Below are positions 8,506 through 20,694 of a DNA stretch of 64,000 nucleotides, one piece after another; positions within the stretch are counted from its first letter, which is position 1, and the number at the start of each line of letters is the position of its first letter. Source of the DNA: Polaromonas sp. JS666 (GTDB lineage Bacteria; Pseudomonadota; Gammaproteobacteria; Burkholderiales; Burkholderiaceae_C). A model generated the notes under the pieces. That model was not told the origin of the DNA. It was given only the letters and a program-made list of their open reading frames with translations, and did no database searches. The stretch is taken from NCBI RefSeq assembly GCF_900103405.1, contig NZ_FNHX01000002.1, positions 314,496-378,495 on the forward strand, in the 5' to 3' direction. A program made the translations under genes and the position numbers.

Positions 8506-11500
8506 ATGAACAAGTTCTACCGTACCGTCTACAGCGAGCTTCTGGGCACGTGGGTCGCCGTGTCGGAAATCTCGAGCGCGCGCGGCAAACGCAGCGGCTC
8601 CAAGGTGGTCCAGGTCGGCGCCGCAGGCGCCGTGGTGCTTGCTGGACTGTTCGGTGGCGGGGGCCTCAGCCCCGTGAGTTCGGCCTACGGGCAAACACTG
8701 CCGGAAGCCGCCTGTACCGCGGGCAATGGCGGCACGATGTACTCCGCCGCCTCGACCTGCGTGAATTACGTCAACAACACACGCATTTACGTCGATTCAT
8801 TGTCGACCTCGACGTCGACGGGCCTGAGTACCGCCACCAGCCGCCTCAACTCGCTGTCAACGGGACTGAGCACCACGGACAGCCGCGTCACTTCGCTGTC
8901 GACCTCCGCCTCGACAGGCATCAGCTCCCTGTCCACCGGACTGAGCACGGCAACCAGCAGCGTCGCTTCGCTGTCCACCTCCACCTCCACGGGCCTGAGC
9001 ACCGCTACAAGCAGCATCACGTCCCTGTCGACCTCGGCTTCCACCGGCATCAGTTCGCTGTCGACCTCCGCCTCGACAGGCATCAGTTCCCTGTCCACTG
9101 GACTGAGCACGGCAAGCAGCAGCGTCACTTCGCTGTCCACTTCCGCCTCCACGGGCCTGAGTACCGCCACAAGCAGCATCACGTCCCTGTCGACTTCGGC
9201 GTCCACCGGCATCAGTTCGCTGTCCACCGGCCTGAGCACCACGAACAGCAGCGTCAGTTCGCTGTCCACATCGGCATCGACCGGCCTGAGCACGGCAACC
9301 AGCAGCATCGCGTCTTTGTCGACCTCTACCTCAACGGGGCTGAGCACCGCGGACAGCCGGATCACGTCACTGTCGACCTCGACATCCACGGGCCTGAGTA
9401 CCACCAACAGCAGCGTGGCTTCGCTGTCGACTTCGGCATCGACAGGCATCAGTTCCCTCTCGACCTCTACGTCCACAGGTCTGAGCACCGCCAACAGCGG
9501 GATCACTTCCCTGTCCACGGGACTCAGCACGGCCGGCAGCGGCATCGTCTCCTTGTCCACTGGACTGAGCACAACCAACAGCAGCGTCACCTCGCTGTCG
9601 ACTTCCACGTCCACGGGCCTGAGTACCGCCACCAGTGGCATTACGTCGCTGTCCACCGGGCTGAGCACGACGAATAGCAGCGTCACATCGCTATCCACAT
9701 CGGCATCGACCGGCCTCAGCACGGCTAGCAGCGGCATCACCTCGCTATCCACTGGGTTGAGCACAACCAACAGCAGCGTCACCTCGCTGTCGACTTCCAC
9801 GTCGACAGGCCTGAGTACCGCTACCAGCCGAATCAACTCGCTGTCGACGGGCTTGAGTACCACGGACAGCCGTGTCACCTCCCTGTCCACCTCCACCTCG
9901 ACAGGCCTGAGCACGGCTACCAGCGGAATCACATCCCTCTCGACGGGCCTGAGCACCACCAACAGCAGCGTCACTTCGCTGTCGACGTCCACCTCGACGG
10001 GTTTGAGCACCGCCACAAGCGGAATCGTCTCGCTGTCGACCGGCCTTAGCAGCACCAACAGCAATGTGGCGTCCTTGTCGACGTCGACCTCCACAGGCTT
10101 GAGCACCGCCACCAGCGGCATCACCTCCCTATCGACCGGTTTGAGCACGGCGGCCAGCGGGATCATCTCGCTGTCCACCGGGTTGAGCACCGCGGACAGC
10201 CGTGTCACTTCGCTGTCCACCTCTGCATCGACTGGCCTGAGCACCGCCGCCAGCGGCATTACCTCCCTGTCCACCGGCCTGAGCACTACCAACAGCAGCG
10301 TGGTCTCGCTGTCGACTTCCGCATCGACGGGCATCAGTTCGCTCTCGACCTCTACCTCCACCGGCCTGAGCACGGCGGCCAGCGGAATCATCTCCTTGTC
10401 CACTGGGCTGAGCACCGCGGACAGCCGCGTGACTTCGCTCTCCACTTCGGCATCGACCGGCTTAAGCACAGCGGACAGCCGTATTACCTCGCTGTCCACT
10501 TCAACATCAACAGGCCTGAGCACCGCTGCCAGCGGCATCATTTCGCTGTCGACCGGGCTGAGCACCACCAACAGCAGCGTGGCCTCGCTGTCGACCTCGG
10601 CATCGACGGGCATCAGTTCCCTCTCAACCTCGACCTCCACCGGCTTGAGCACGGCGGCCAGCGGCATCACCTCGCTCTCGACGGGTTTGAGCACCGCCAC
10701 AAGCGGGATTGTTTCGCTGTCCACCGGGCTGAGTACCACCAACAGCAGCGTGGCCTCGCTTTCGACCTCGGCCTCCACCGGTATCAGCTCCCTGTCCACG
10801 GGACTGAGCACCGCAAGCAGCGGCATCATTTCGCTGTCCACGGGACTGAGCACCGCCAACAGCAGCGTAGCCTCGCTGTCGACCTCGGCCTCCACCGGCA
10901 TCAGCTCCCTGTCCACGGGACTGAGCACCGCAAGCAGCGGCATCATTTCGCTGTCCACGGGACTGAGCACCACCAACAGCAGCGTCACTTCGCTGTCAAC
11001 CTCGACGTCCACCGGACTGAGCACTGCCACCAGTGGCATTACGTCGCTATCCACCGGGCTGAGCAGTGCCAACAGCAGCGTCACTTCGTTGTCCACGGGC
11101 CTGAGCACCACGAACAGCAGCGTCACTTCGCTCTCCACATCGACGTCTACCGGCCTGAGCACCGCCACCAGCCGAATCAACTCGCTGTCGACAGGCTTGA
11201 GCACCACGGACAGCCGTGTCACTTCACTGTCCACCTCCGCATCGACCGGCCTGAGCACCGCAGCCAGTAGCATTACCTCCCTGTCGACGGGCCTGAGCAC
11301 AACCAACAGCAGCGTGGCCTCGTTGTCGACCGCCAGCAGCTCGCTGTCCACTGGGCTCAGCACGGCCAACAGCAGTGTCACCTCGCTATCCACGGGCCTC
11401 AGCACCACCGACAGCCGCGTCACATCGCTGTCCACTTCGACATCAACGGGCTTGAGCACAGCCGCCAGCGGCATCACCTCGCTGTCCACCGGCCTGAGCA

Positions 11501-14500
11501 GTACCAACAGCAACGTCACATCGCTGTCGACCGCCAGCAGCTCGCTGTCCACTGGGCTCAGCACGGCCAACAGCGGCGTGGCGTCCCTGTCTACCGGTTT
11601 TAATTCCGTCTCAACAGGCTTTAGCTCCATTTCGACCGGCTTCAGCTCGCTGTCGACATCGGTTTCATCCGGCCTGAGCACGGCGACCAGCGGTATCGCG
11701 TCCCTCTCCACCGGCCTGAGCACAACGGCCAGCAGCGTGGTATCGCTGTCGAGTTCAGCCTCAACAGGCCTGAGCACCGCCGACAGCCGCATCACCTCCC
11801 TGTCGACATCGACGTCGAGCGGCTTGAGCACCTCCGCCAGCGGCATCGTCTCGCTGTCCACCGGCCTGAGCAGCGCCGACAGCCGCATCACTTCGCTGTC
11901 GACGTCCACATCCACCGGTATTGGCTCGCTTTCCACCGGCCTGAGCACCACCAACAGCAATGTCACGTCCTTGTCGACATCGACTTCAACCGGTATCGGC
12001 TCGCTGTCTACCGGCTTGAGTACCGCCGACAGCCGTATCACCTCGCTGTCCACTGGCCTGAGCAGTACCAGCAGCAATGTTGCATCGCTGTCGACCTCGG
12101 CATCGACAGGCATCAGCTCTCTTTCGACCTCCACGTCCACCGGCCTGAGCACGGCCGCCAGCGGCATCATTTCGCTGTCCACGGGCTTGAGCACCACCAA
12201 CAGCAGCGTCACTTCGCTGTCGACCTCCACGTCGACGGGATTGAGTACGGCTACCAGCGGCATCACTTCCCTGTCTACCGGCCTCAGCAGCACCAACAGC
12301 AATGTGACGTCCTTGTCGACGTCCGCGTCGACCGGCATCAGTTCACTGTCTACCGGCCTGAGTACAGCTGCGAGCGGCATCACCTCGCTGTCCACTGGTC
12401 TCAGCACGACCAACAGCAGCGTGATCTCGCTGTCGACCTCGACATCGACCGGCCTTAGCACCGCCGACAGCCGCATCACCTCACTATCGACATCCACCTC
12501 CACAGGACTGAGCACGGCCAGCAGCGGCATAAGCTCCTTGTCGACTGGCCTGAGCACCACCAACAGCAACGTCACGTCCTTGTCGACGTCTGCTTCGACC
12601 GGCATCGGCTCACTGTCCACCGGTCTCAGCACAACCAACAGCAACGTCACCTCGCTGTCGACTTCGACGTCCACGGGCCTGAGCACCGCGGACAGCAGGA
12701 TCACATCTCTTTCCACGTCCACGTCAAGCGGATTGAGCACCGCCACCAGCGGCATCACTTCGCTTTCGACATCCGCTTCGACCGGCATCGGCTCCCTGTC
12801 CACCGGCCTGAGCACGACCAACAGCAACGTGACCTCGCTGTCAACGTCCACTTCAACGGGCCTGAGCACCGCCGACAGCCGGATCACTTCGCTGTCGACC
12901 TCGACTTCCACCGGCCTCAGCACGACGAACAGCAATGTCACCTCCTTGTCGACTTCCACGTCCACAGGCCTGAGCACTGCCACCAGCGGCATTACGTCGC
13001 TGTCCACCGGACTGAGCACTACCAATAGCAGCGTCACCTCGCTGTCGACTTCCACATCCACGGGCCTGAGCACCGCCACCAGCGGCATTACGTCGCTGTC
13101 CACCGGACTGAGCACGACGAATAGCAGCGTCACCTCGCTGTCGACGTCCACTTCAACAGGCCTGAGCACCGCCGACAGCCGGATTACATCGCTGTCAACG
13201 TCGACCTCCACCGGTTTGAGCACCTCCGCCAGCGGCATTACCTCCCTGTCGACGGGCCTGAGCACCACCAACAGCACCGTGAGCTCGCTGTCGTCCTCGA
13301 CATCGACCGGCTTGAGCACGGCCAGCAGCGGCATTGCATCCCTGTCGACTTCGGCAAACTCGCTGTCCACCGGGCTCAGCACGACGAACAGCAACGTCAC
13401 CTCCTTGTCGACGTCCGCGTCGACCGGCATCAGTTCGCTGTCCACGTCAACCTCGACAGGCCTGAGCACCGCCGCCAGTGGCATTACGTCGCTATCCACG
13501 GGCCTGAGCACCACGGACAGCCGTGTTACTTCGCTGTCCACCTCGACATCGACAGGCCTGAGCACGGCGACCAGCGGCATCGCCTCCCTGTCGACATCGA
13601 CTTCGACCGGCATCAGCTCGCTGTCAAGCTCCACCTCGACGGGCCTGAGCACCGCCACAAGCGGCATCGCCTCGCTGTCCACCGGGCTGAGCACCACAAA
13701 CAGCAGCGTCACGTCCCTGTCGACCTCGACATCGACAGGCCTGAGCACGGCGGCCAGCGGCATCACGTCCTTGTCTACCGGCCTCAGCACGACGGACAGC
13801 AATGTTGCGTCGCTGTCCACGTCGGCGTCGACCGGCATCGGCTCCCTGTCCACCGGCCTGAGCACGACCAACAGCAACGTCGCCTCGCTGTCGACCTCTA
13901 CTTCAACGGGCCTTAGCACCGCCGACAGCCGGATCACTTCACTGTCGACCTCGACTTCCACCGGTCTGAGCACGGCTACCAGCGGCATCACCTCCCTGTC
14001 GACAGGCCTGAGCACCACCGACAGCAATGTCGCGTCGCTGTCCACATCGGCTTCGACTGGCATCGGCTCCCTGTCCACCGGCCTGAGCACGACCAATAGC
14101 AACGTCACGTCGCTGTCGACCTCGACCTCAACCGGCCTGAGCACGGCGACCAGCGGCATCACTTCCCTGTCCACCGGGCTGAGCACCACCAACAGCAATG
14201 TCGCGTCCTTGTCGACGTCCGCGTCGACCGGTGTCAGCTCCCTGTCCACCGGCTTGAGCAGCACGAACAGCAACCTTGCTTCGCTGTCGACCTCGACCTC
14301 CACGGGCCTGAGCACCGCGGACAGCAGGATCACATCTCTTTCCACGTCCACGTCAACCGGACTGAGCACTGCCTCCAGCGGCATCGCTTCCCTGTCGACT
14401 GGCTTGAGCACCACCGACAGCAATGTCGCATCGCTGTCCACGTCGGCTTCGACCGGCATCGGCTCGCTGTCAAGCTCCACCTCGACGGGCTTGAGTACCG

Positions 14501-17500
14501 CCGCCAGCGGTATTTCATCGCTGTCCACCGGCCTGAGCACGACCAACAGCAGCATCACTTCGCTCTCAACGTCTGCTTCCACAGGCCTGAGCACAGCAAC
14601 CAGCGGCATCGCATCCCTGTCGACTTCGACCAATTCGCTGTCCACCGGCCTTAGCACCACCAACAGCAGCGTCACGTCGCTGTCCACCGCTACGTCGGTC
14701 GGTCTGAGCACGGCTGCAAGCGGCATCACTTCCCTGTCCACCGGCCTGAGCACAACGGACAGCAATGTTGCGTCGCTGTCGACGTCGACATCGACCGGCA
14801 TCGGTTCCCTGTCCACCGGCCTGAGCACGACCAACAGCAATGTGACCTCGCTGTCGACGTCCACTTCAACAGGCCTGAGCACCGCCGACAGCCGGATCAC
14901 TTCACTGTCGACTTCGACCTCGACCGGCCTGAGCACGGCGACCAGTGGCGTCACTTCCTTGTCGACATCGACCTCCGCGGGACTCAGCACAGCCGCCAGC
15001 GGCATTGCTTCCCTGTCGACGGGCTTGAGCACAACAGACAGCAATGTCACGTCACTGTCGACGTCCACCTCCACAGGCCTGAGCACCGCGACCAGCGGCA
15101 TTGCATCCCTGTCGACCTCGACCAACTCGCTGTCTACCGGCCTGAGCACCACCAACAGCAACGTCACCTCGTTGTCGACCTCCACGTCAACTGGCCTGAG
15201 CACCGCCGACAGCCGGATCACTTCACTGTCCACCTCGACCTCCACGGGCTTGAGCACGGCGGCCAGCGGCATTACGTCCTTGTCCACCGGCCTGAGCACA
15301 ACTGACAGCCGTGTCGCGTCGCTGTCCACGGGCTTCAGCTCCGTATCGACCGGTTTCAGTTCCCTCTCGACGGGTTTCAGCTCGCTCTCGACCGCCACGT
15401 CGACCGGCTTCAGTTCCTTGTCCACCGGCCTGAGCACGACCGACGGCAACCTGGCGGCGCTGTCAACCTCGGCTTCGACCGGTATCGGCTCCCTGTCCAC
15501 CTCGGCCTCAACGGGCCTGAGCACCTCGGCCAGCCGGATCACCTCGCTGTCGACGGGACTGAGCACGACCGACAGCACCGTGGCCTCGCTCTCGACCGGC
15601 TTTGGTTCCATCTCTACCGGCTTCAGCTCAATTTCGACCGGCTTCAGCTCGCTGTCGACCTCGACATCCACCGGCTTTAGCTCACTGTCCACGGGCCTGA
15701 GCACCGCCGAAAGCGGTGTGGCCTCGCTGTCGACCGGTTTCAGCTCGGTGTCTACCGGCTTCAGCTCACTCTCAACAGGCTTCAGCTCGCTGTCGACCGC
15801 CACCTCGACAGGCTTCAGTTCCCTGTCCACGGGTCTGGGTTCCCTGTCCACGGGCCTGAGCACCACGGACAGCGCCGTGGCCTCGCTGTCCACGGGTTTT
15901 GGCACGGTCTCCACCGGCTTCAGTTCCATCTCGACGGGTTTCAGCTCGATCTCGACCGGCTTTAACTCGCTGTCGACATCCACCTCGACCGGCTTCAGCT
16001 CCCTGTCCACCGGCCTGAGCACCACCGAAAGCGCGGTGGCCTCGCTGTCCACCGGCTTCAACACGGTGTCCACCGGTTTCAGTTCGATCTCGACGGGCTT
16101 TAACTCGTTGTCGACGTCCACCTCGACCGGCTTCAACTCCCTGTCCACCGGCCTGAGCACCACCGAAAGTGTGGTCGCCTCGCTGTCCACCGGCTTCAAT
16201 ACGGTGTCCACCGGTTTCAGCTCGATCTCGACGGGCTTCAGCTCCTTGTCGACTTCCACCTCGACCGGCTTCAGCTCACTGTCCACCGGCCTGAGCAGCA
16301 CCAACAGCAATGTCGCCTCGCTGTCGACCTCCACCTCGACCGGTGTGAGCTCGCTGTCCACCGGCGTGAGTTCGCTGTCCACGGGCCTGGATTCCCTGTC
16401 GACCTCGACCTCCACGGGCATCAGTTCGCTGTCGACCGGCTTCGGTTCCCTGTCCACCGGGTTTGGATCGCTGTCCACCGGCTTTATTTCGCTGTCGACC
16501 AGCGTAGGCTCCCTCTCGACAGGCCTCAGCACCACCAACAGCAATGTCGCGGTGCTGTCCACCTCGGCCTCCACGGGCATCAGCTCGCTGTCGACCGCCA
16601 TCGACGGCCTGTCCACCTCGACCTCCACGAGCGCCAGTTCGCTGTCCACGGGCCTGAGCACCACCAACAGCAACGTCGCTTCCCTGTCCACCTCGGCGTC
16701 CACGGGTGTCAGTTCGCTGTCCACCGGCGTCAGTTCGCTCTCGACCGGCGTGAGCTCCCTGTCCACTGGTATCAGCTCACTGTCGACCTCGGCCTCGACC
16801 GGCATCAGCTCGCTGTCCACCGGTGTCAGTTCGCTCTCGACTTCGACCTCGACAGGCATCAGCTCCCTGTCGACCAGCATTGATTCGCTGTCGACTTCGA
16901 CGTCCACCGGCATCAGTTCTCTGTCCACCGGGGTCAGTTCCCTGTCGACGGGCGTCAGCTCGCTGTCCACGGGCCTGAACACCACCAACAGCAACGTTGC
17001 CTCGCTGTCGACCTCAACGTCCACGGGCATCAGCTCCCTGTCGACCGGGCTCAACTCGCTGTCCACCTCGACCTCCACCGGCTTCAGCTCGCTCTCGACC
17101 GGCTTCAGCTCCGTCTCCACCGGGCTGAGCACGGTGAGCAGCACCGTGACCTCGCTGTCGACCTCGGTCTCCACGGGCACCAGCTCGCTGTCAACGGGCC
17201 TGAGCACAGCCAACAGCAACATCGCCTCGCTGTCCACCTCGACCTCCAGCGGCCTGAGCACCGCCAGCAGCGGCATCCTGTCCCTGTCGACCGGCCTGAG
17301 CACGGTCGGCAACAGCGTGATTTCGCTGTCCACCGGACTGAGCACCGCCAACAACGGCATTGCCTCGCTGTCCACCGGGCTGTCGAGCGCGACCTCGGGC
17401 ACCGCGGCCCTGGCCTCGCTGGTCAATGCGGCAAATTCCGCGGCGGCCAACGGCGGCGCAGTTATAGGCTCCACCGCGGGCGGCGCAGCCGGCGCCGGGC

Positions 17501-18261
17501 TGCTCACGCAGGGAAAATCCTTCAACGGCACGACGATGCAGACCGTGGCCTCGCCTTCCGATTGCACGGTGGCCAACGGCGCCGACACCACGGCAACCGG
17601 CCTGTGCGCCAGCGCCGGCACGCGTGCCGGGGTGAATGGCGCAACCGCCACGACGGTGGCGACGGGCGCCACCGCCTATGGTTCGCAGTCGCTGGCCCAG
17701 GACAAAAACACCACGGCCATCGGCTTCCGCGCGACGGCCACCTACGAAGGCTCGGTGGCCATAGGCTTCCAGGCCAGGGCGATTGCCGACCCGGCCACCG
17801 CCGTGGGCGCCAATTCGCTGGCCTCCGGCAACGACTCGGTGGCCCTGGGCGCCAGCGCCGAAGCCACGGCCAACCGCGCCGTGGCGCTGGGCGCCTACTC
17901 GGTGGCCGACCAACCCAACACGGTGTCGGTGGGCTCGCCGGGCAACGAGCGCCGCATCACCAATGTGGCCCCCGGCGTGTTCGCCACCGATGCGGTCAAC
18001 GTCGCGCAGCTCAACGACGTCAGGCGCGTGGCCTACTCCGGCATCGCGATGAGCATGGCCATGGCCGCCACCTACATGCCCAACCTCGAGGGCGGCGAAA
18101 AAGCCCTGGGCATAGGCGTGGGCAACTACAAGGGCTACGGCGCGCTGGGCCTGAACTTCAAGGCGCTCAACAACGACGGCAAGAGCGCATGGGGCTTCGG
18201 CGTCTCCACCACCGGCAAGGAGTGGGGCATGAACTTCGGCGCAAGCTGGAAGTGGCGCTAA
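8506..18261 (+). CDS. Giant Ser/Thr-repeat trimeric autotransporter adhesin
   Basis: 3,251-residue type Vc secreted surface protein. Residues 1-30 are the extended signal peptide region ([20 protein letters not shown] and following, ending in RGKRSG). A hydrophobic signal core follows to about residue 62, ending near SSAYG. Residues about 98-2965 are a near-continuous stalk of short units such as [14 protein letters not shown] and [18 protein letters not shown]. It has almost no charged residues beyond Asp/Arg in the TADSRIT variants. C-terminal to it come YadA-type head repeats (for example [30 protein letters not shown]; about residues 3055-3140), a neck ([20 protein letters not shown]; about 3150-3170) and the beta-barrel anchor, ending in aromatic WKWR. 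Head repeats next to the membrane beneath a huge stalk is an unusual order. Glycosyltransferase-like genes follow directly. Confidence 0.95.
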   Translation: MNKFYRTVYSELLGTWVAVSEISSARGKRSGSKVVQVGAAGAVVLAGLFGGGGLSPVSSAYGQTLPEAACTAGNGGTMYSAASTCVNYVNNTRIYVDSLSTSTSTGLSTATSRLNSLSTGLSTTDSRVTSLSTSASTGISSLSTGLSTATSSVASLSTSTSTGLSTATSSITSLSTSASTGISSLSTSASTGISSLSTGLSTASSSVTSLSTSASTGLSTATSSITSLSTSASTGISSLSTGLSTTNSSVSSLSTSASTGLSTATSSIASLSTSTSTGLSTADSRITSLSTSTSTGLSTTNSSVASLSTSASTGISSLSTSTSTGLSTANSGITSLSTGLSTAGSGIVSLSTGLSTTNSSVTSLSTSTSTGLSTATSGITSLSTGLSTTNSSVTSLSTSASTGLSTASSGITSLSTGLSTTNSSVTSLSTSTSTGLSTATSRINSLSTGLSTTDSRVTSLSTSTSTGLSTATSGITSLSTGLSTTNSSVTSLSTSTSTGLSTATSGIVSLSTGLSSTNSNVASLSTSTSTGLSTATSGITSLSTGLSTAASGIISLSTGLSTADSRVTSLSTSASTGLSTAASGITSLSTGLSTTNSSVVSLSTSASTGISSLSTSTSTGLSTAASGIISLSTGLSTADSRVTSLSTSASTGLSTADSRITSLSTSTSTGLSTAASGIISLSTGLSTTNSSVASLSTSASTGISSLSTSTSTGLSTAASGITSLSTGLSTATSGIVSLSTGLSTTNSSVASLSTSASTGISSLSTGLSTASSGIISLSTGLSTANSSVASLSTSASTGISSLSTGLSTASSGIISLSTGLSTTNSSVTSLSTSTSTGLSTATSGITSLSTGLSSANSSVTSLSTGLSTTNSSVTSLSTSTSTGLSTATSRINSLSTGLSTTDSRVTSLSTSASTGLSTAASSITSLSTGLSTTNSSVASLSTASSSLSTGLSTANSSVTSLSTGLSTTDSRVTSLSTSTSTGLSTAASGITSLSTGLSSTNSNVTSLSTASSSLSTGLSTANSGVASLSTGFNSVSTGFSSISTGFSSLSTSVSSGLSTATSGIASLSTGLSTTASSVVSLSSSASTGLSTADSRITSLSTSTSSGLSTSASGIVSLSTGLSSADSRITSLSTSTSTGIGSLSTGLSTTNSNVTSLSTSTSTGIGSLSTGLSTADSRITSLSTGLSSTSSNVASLSTSASTGISSLSTSTSTGLSTAASGIISLSTGLSTTNSSVTSLSTSTSTGLSTATSGITSLSTGLSSTNSNVTSLSTSASTGISSLSTGLSTAASGITSLSTGLSTTNSSVISLSTSTSTGLSTADSRITSLSTSTSTGLSTASSGISSLSTGLSTTNSNVTSLSTSASTGIGSLSTGLSTTNSNVTSLSTSTSTGLSTADSRITSLSTSTSSGLSTATSGITSLSTSASTGIGSLSTGLSTTNSNVTSLSTSTSTGLSTADSRITSLSTSTSTGLSTTNSNVTSLSTSTSTGLSTATSGITSLSTGLSTTNSSVTSLSTSTSTGLSTATSGITSLSTGLSTTNSSVTSLSTSTSTGLSTADSRITSLSTSTSTGLSTSASGITSLSTGLSTTNSTVSSLSSSTSTGLSTASSGIASLSTSANSLSTGLSTTNSNVTSLSTSASTGISSLSTSTSTGLSTAASGITSLSTGLSTTDSRVTSLSTSTSTGLSTATSGIASLSTSTSTGISSLSSSTSTGLSTATSGIASLSTGLSTTNSSVTSLSTSTSTGLSTAASGITSLSTGLSTTDSNVASLSTSASTGIGSLSTGLSTTNSNVASLSTSTSTGLSTADSRITSLSTSTSTGLSTATSGITSLSTGLSTTDSNVASLSTSASTGIGSLSTGLSTTNSNVTSLSTSTSTGLSTATSGITSLSTGLSTTNSNVASLSTSASTGVSSLSTGLSSTNSNLASLSTSTSTGLSTADSRITSLSTSTSTGLSTASSGIASLSTGLSTTDSNVASLSTSASTGIGSLSSSTSTGLSTAASGISSLSTGLSTTNSSITSLSTSASTGLSTATSGIASLSTSTNSLSTGLSTTNSSVTSLSTATSVGLSTAASGITSLSTGLSTTDSNVASLSTSTSTGIGSLSTGLSTTNSNVTSLSTSTSTGLSTADSRITSLSTSTSTGLSTATSGVTSLSTSTSAGLSTAASGIASLSTGLSTTDSNVTSLSTSTSTGLSTATSGIASLSTSTNSLSTGLSTTNSNVTSLSTSTSTGLSTADSRITSLSTSTSTGLSTAASGITSLSTGLSTTDSRVASLSTGFSSVSTGFSSLSTGFSSLSTATSTGFSSLSTGLSTTDGNLAALSTSASTGIGSLSTSASTGLSTSASRITSLSTGLSTTDSTVASLSTGFGSISTGFSSISTGFSSLSTSTSTGFSSLSTGLSTAESGVASLSTGFSSVSTGFSSLSTGFSSLSTATSTGFSSLSTGLGSLSTGLSTTDSAVASLSTGFGTVSTGFSSISTGFSSISTGFNSLSTSTSTGFSSLSTGLSTTESAVASLSTGFNTVSTGFSSISTGFNSLSTSTSTGFNSLSTGLSTTESVVASLSTGFNTVSTGFSSISTGFSSLSTSTSTGFSSLSTGLSSTNSNVASLSTSTSTGVSSLSTGVSSLSTGLDSLSTSTSTGISSLSTGFGSLSTGFGSLSTGFISLSTSVGSLSTGLSTTNSNVAVLSTSASTGISSLSTAIDGLSTSTSTSASSLSTGLSTTNSNVASLSTSASTGVSSLSTGVSSLSTGVSSLSTGISSLSTSASTGISSLSTGVSSLSTSTSTGISSLSTSIDSLSTSTSTGISSLSTGVSSLSTGVSSLSTGLNTTNSNVASLSTSTSTGISSLSTGLNSLSTSTSTGFSSLSTGFSSVSTGLSTVSSTVTSLSTSVSTGTSSLSTGLSTANSNIASLSTSTSSGLSTASSGILSLSTGLSTVGNSVISLSTGLSTANNGIASLSTGLSSATSGTAALASLVNAANSAAANGGAVIGSTAGGAAGAGLLTQGKSFNGTTMQTVASPSDCTVANGADTTATGLCASAGTRAGVNGATATTVATGATAYGSQSLAQDKNTTAIGFRATATYEGSVAIGFQARAIADPATAVGANSLASGNDSVALGASAEATANRAVALGAYSVADQPNTVSVGSPGNERRITNVAPGVFATDAVNVAQLNDVRRVAYSGIAMSMAMAATYMPNLEGGEKALGIGVGNYKGYGALGLNFKALNNDGKSAWGFGVSTTGKEWGMNFGASWKWR
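8797..17400 (+). repeat. Coding repeat array of the adhesin stalk
   Basis: About 2,870 codons built from 7-residue blocks ([28 protein letters not shown]) and 11-residue blocks ([22 protein letters not shown]). Leu, Ile and Val recur at 3-4 spacing, as expected for a trimeric coiled coil with hendecad insertions. Synonymous codons are mixed (TCG CTG TCG ACC, TCC CTG TCC ACG), so the DNA is less repetitive than the protein. From about 15326 to 16280 a Phe variant ([13 protein letters not shown]) dominates, and from about 16330 to 17000 [13 protein letters not shown]. The long open frame on the opposite strand is a by-product of this composition. Confidence 0.93.
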
Positions 18262-18374
18262 CGGCTCCAGGAGCCGCTCTCAGTAGAATGGCTTAAGCGC
18301 CTTACACCGTCAGTCAGATGGAGCCCCCCGGCTCCCGGTGAGCGCCGCGCGGCCCCCCAGGGCCCCCGGCGCTC
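18262..18374 (+). other. Intercistronic hairpins between adhesin and first glycosyltransferase-like gene
   Basis: Three GC-rich inverted repeats fill this gap: CGGCTCC/GGAGCCG at 18262-18276 right after the stop codon, GGAGCC/GGCTCC at 18320-18335, and GAGCGCC/GGCGCTC at 18340-18374. None is followed by a T-run, so they are poor intrinsic terminators. They may instead stabilise the 3' end of the adhesin message or dampen read-through into the next genes. Confidence 0.45.
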
Positions 18375-18397
18375 ATTGCTTTGGGAGAGACACAAGC

Positions 18398-19543
18398 ATG
18401 CGTATCGGTATCTCGGTCCTCACACACGCCGGCCAGAACATCTGGGAAAACGGGCTGGGGCAGAACGTCGTCTTCCTGGCCCAGTCCTTCCAGAAGCTGC
18501 CTTTTGTGCAGTCCGTCGTGCTGCTCAACGGCGGGGACCAGAACACCATGCCGCCGCAGGTCAATATGGACGCGCTGGGCCTGCGCATGATGTCCGCGCA
18601 CGAAGCCACCGACCACATCGACCTGGCCATCGAGATGGCCGGCGCGCTGGACGTCAAATGGCTGGACTACCTGCGCGCCCAGGGCAAAAAAGTGGTCTGG
18701 TACTGCGCCGGCCAGCCCTATGTCGGCCTGATAGAGCCCAGCGTGTTCGACCGCCCGGGGTTTTTCAGCCGGGCCGACCGCTGTGACGAGATCTGGATAC
18801 TGCCCAAGGACTTTTCCGCCTTCGCCCCCATGCTGCGCGCCCTGCACCGCTGCCCGGTGCATGAGGTGCCCTACATCTGGTCGCCGCAGTTCCTGGACGC
18901 GCGCGCCCGGGAGCTGGAAAAAGAAGGCTATGCCTTCGGCTACAAACCGCGCGCAGCCGGCGCGGGCCTGCGCGTGGCCATCTTCGAGCCCAATGTGTCG
19001 GTGGTCAAATGCACCAACATCCCCATGCTGATCTGCGACGAGGCCTTCCGCGCCGAGCCCGCGCAGGTGAACTTCATGCACGTGCTCAACACCCTGCACC
19101 TGAAGGACCACCCCACGCTGCTCTACCTGGCCAACTCGCTGGACCTGGTCAAGCAGCAAAAAGCGATCTTCCAGGGCCGCCATGACTTTGCCGGCTACAT
19201 GGTGCAGCATGCCGACGCCGTGGTGGCGCACCAGTGGCAAAACGACCAGAACTACAACTACCTGGACGCCCTGCACGGCAACTACCCGCTGATCCACAAC
19301 TCGCCCTGGCTGCGCGACGCCGGGTATTCCGACTACTACTATCCCGACTTCAACACGGCAGAAGGCGGGCGCAAGCTGCTGCTGGCCGCAAGCCAGCACG
19401 ACAGCCGCCTGGAGCAGCACCGCCAGCAGGCCCGGCGGGTGATCGCCTCCGTCGATCCCTTTGCGCACGGCAACCTGCAAAGCCTGGCGCGCAGGCTGCA
19501 AGCGCTTTTCAGCAATACCGCAAGCGTGGGAGCCGCCGCATGA
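18398..19543 (+). CDS. DUF2827 family glycosyltransferase-like protein (copy 1)
   Basis: 381 residues, starting MRIGISVLTHAGQNIWENGL, with GGGAGAG upstream of the ATG; a longer frame to 18338 would add non-conserved residues. The family signature WENGLGQN is at residues 16-23, with DEIWILPKDF in the middle. The C-terminal half has HQWQNDQNYNYLDALHGNYP followed by LIHN, shared with the three other copies. I recognise the set as DUF2827, which has the look of a GT-B glycosyltransferase, but no activity is established from sequence. Copies 1 and 2 resemble each other more than copies 3 and 4. It is the first gene after the Ser/Thr-rich adhesin and its stop overlaps copy 2 (ATGA). Confidence 0.8.
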   Translation: MRIGISVLTHAGQNIWENGLGQNVVFLAQSFQKLPFVQSVVLLNGGDQNTMPPQVNMDALGLRMMSAHEATDHIDLAIEMAGALDVKWLDYLRAQGKKVVWYCAGQPYVGLIEPSVFDRPGFFSRADRCDEIWILPKDFSAFAPMLRALHRCPVHEVPYIWSPQFLDARARELEKEGYAFGYKPRAAGAGLRVAIFEPNVSVVKCTNIPMLICDEAFRAEPAQVNFMHVLNTLHLKDHPTLLYLANSLDLVKQQKAIFQGRHDFAGYMVQHADAVVAHQWQNDQNYNYLDALHGNYPLIHNSPWLRDAGYSDYYYPDFNTAEGGRKLLLAASQHDSRLEQHRQQARRVIASVDPFAHGNLQSLARRLQALFSNTASVGAAA

Positions 19544-20694
19544 GCCAGGCCAAAGCGACCACGCCGGACCGCCTGCGGGTCGGCGTTTCCATTTATGTGC
19601 GCAAGGGCGAGCAATCGCTGTGGGAAAACGGCATCTACCAGAACTGCCTGTTTCTGGTGATGCTGCTGCTCAAGGCGCCCAACGTGGCCGAAACCTATCT
19701 CGTCAGCGGCGGCGGCGACGGCGATGCGGCCGACGCCCAGCGCTTCATGGCCGACTCCCCGGTGCCTATCATCGATATGGCGGCCGCGGCCGACAAGCTC
19801 GACATCATGATAGAGATGAGCGCGCAACTGAGCCGGGACTGGGCCGTGGGCTTTCGCGAGCGCGACGGGAAAATCGTGACCATGCGCGTGGGCAACGACT
19901 ACGTCATCGACATCGAGCGCATGATCTTCAACAAGCAGCACGGCTTGCTGATCGCCGGGACGCCCTACGACGAAATCTGGACCCTGCCCGAGTACGAGCG
20001 CAGCTGCATGCACTACTTCGGCAGCGCGATGCGGGCGCCGGTGCGGCTGATGCAGCACCTCTGGAGCCCCGGCGTGATAGACCGCGCGGCCGCGACCCTG
20101 CCCAACGGCGAGACCTTCGGCTACAAGCCGGGCCGCAAAAAATGGCGGCTGGGCATCTTCGAGCCCAATATCTGCATGGTCAAGACCAGCCACCTGCCCA
20201 TGCTGCTGATCGACATGGCGCACCGGGCCAACCCGCGCGTGATCGAGCTGATGCGGGTCTACAACAGCTTTCACATGAAGGACCATGTGACCTTTGTCGA
20301 CTTCGCCAACAGCCTGGACATCGTCAGGCACGGCCTGGCCGTCTTCGAAGGCCGCTTTCCGGTCTACCAGTGCCTTTCGTCGCAAGTCGATGCCGTGGTC
20401 TGCCACCACTGGGAAAACGGGCAAAACTACCTGTACTACGAAGCGCTTTACGGCGGCTACCCGCTGATCCACAACTCCAGCTTCCTCGCTGATTGCGGCT
20501 ACTTCTACCCCGGTTTCGACTGCGAGGAAGGCGGCCTGGCCCTGCTGCAGGCCTTTTCCCAGCACGACGCCGACCTGGCGGGCTACCGGGAGCGCGCGCG
20601 CACCTTTCTGCGCACCCTGGCGCCCGAGAACGAAAACAACGTGCGTGCCTACAATGAGGCGCTGGTCCATCTGTACCGCGCGGGTTCATCGTGA
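19540..20694 (+). CDS. DUF2827 family glycosyltransferase-like protein (copy 2)
   Basis: 384 residues, beginning MSQAKATTPDRLRVGVSIYV. Family blocks: SLWENGIYQN (about residues 27-36), YDEIWTLPEYE, LGIFEPNICMVKTSHLPMLL, and CHHWENGQNYLYYEALYGGY followed by PLIHN. The start lies inside the stop of copy 1 (ATGA), so the two are translated together. Relative to copies 3 and 4 the central cysteine pair (YCCG) is absent and a MRVGNDYVID segment stands in its place, so donor or acceptor may differ. No membrane segment or signal peptide is visible; a cytoplasmic site is expected, acting before export of the adhesin if that is the substrate. Confidence 0.8.
   Translation: MSQAKATTPDRLRVGVSIYVRKGEQSLWENGIYQNCLFLVMLLLKAPNVAETYLVSGGGDGDAADAQRFMADSPVPIIDMAAAADKLDIMIEMSAQLSRDWAVGFRERDGKIVTMRVGNDYVIDIERMIFNKQHGLLIAGTPYDEIWTLPEYERSCMHYFGSAMRAPVRLMQHLWSPGVIDRAAATLPNGETFGYKPGRKKWRLGIFEPNICMVKTSHLPMLLIDMAHRANPRVIELMRVYNSFHMKDHVTFVDFANSLDIVRHGLAVFEGRFPVYQCLSSQVDAVVCHHWENGQNYLYYEALYGGYPLIHNSSFLADCGYFYPGFDCEEGGLALLQAFSQHDADLAGYRERARTFLRTLAPENENNVRAYNEALVHLYRAGSS

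Noticed and set aside
8550-9677. A 375-codon plus-strand frame overlapping the adhesin start
   Set aside because: Out-of-frame reading of the same repeats; His/Arg/Gln-rich with no domain.
8787-17672. A 2,961-codon open frame on the minus strand opposite the adhesin
   Set aside because: It mirrors the repeat codons of the adhesin (Ser/Thr/Leu codons read backwards give Glu/Val/Asp/Pro). It starts and ends with the repeat area, has no start signals, and its product resembles no protein. It is a composition artefact.
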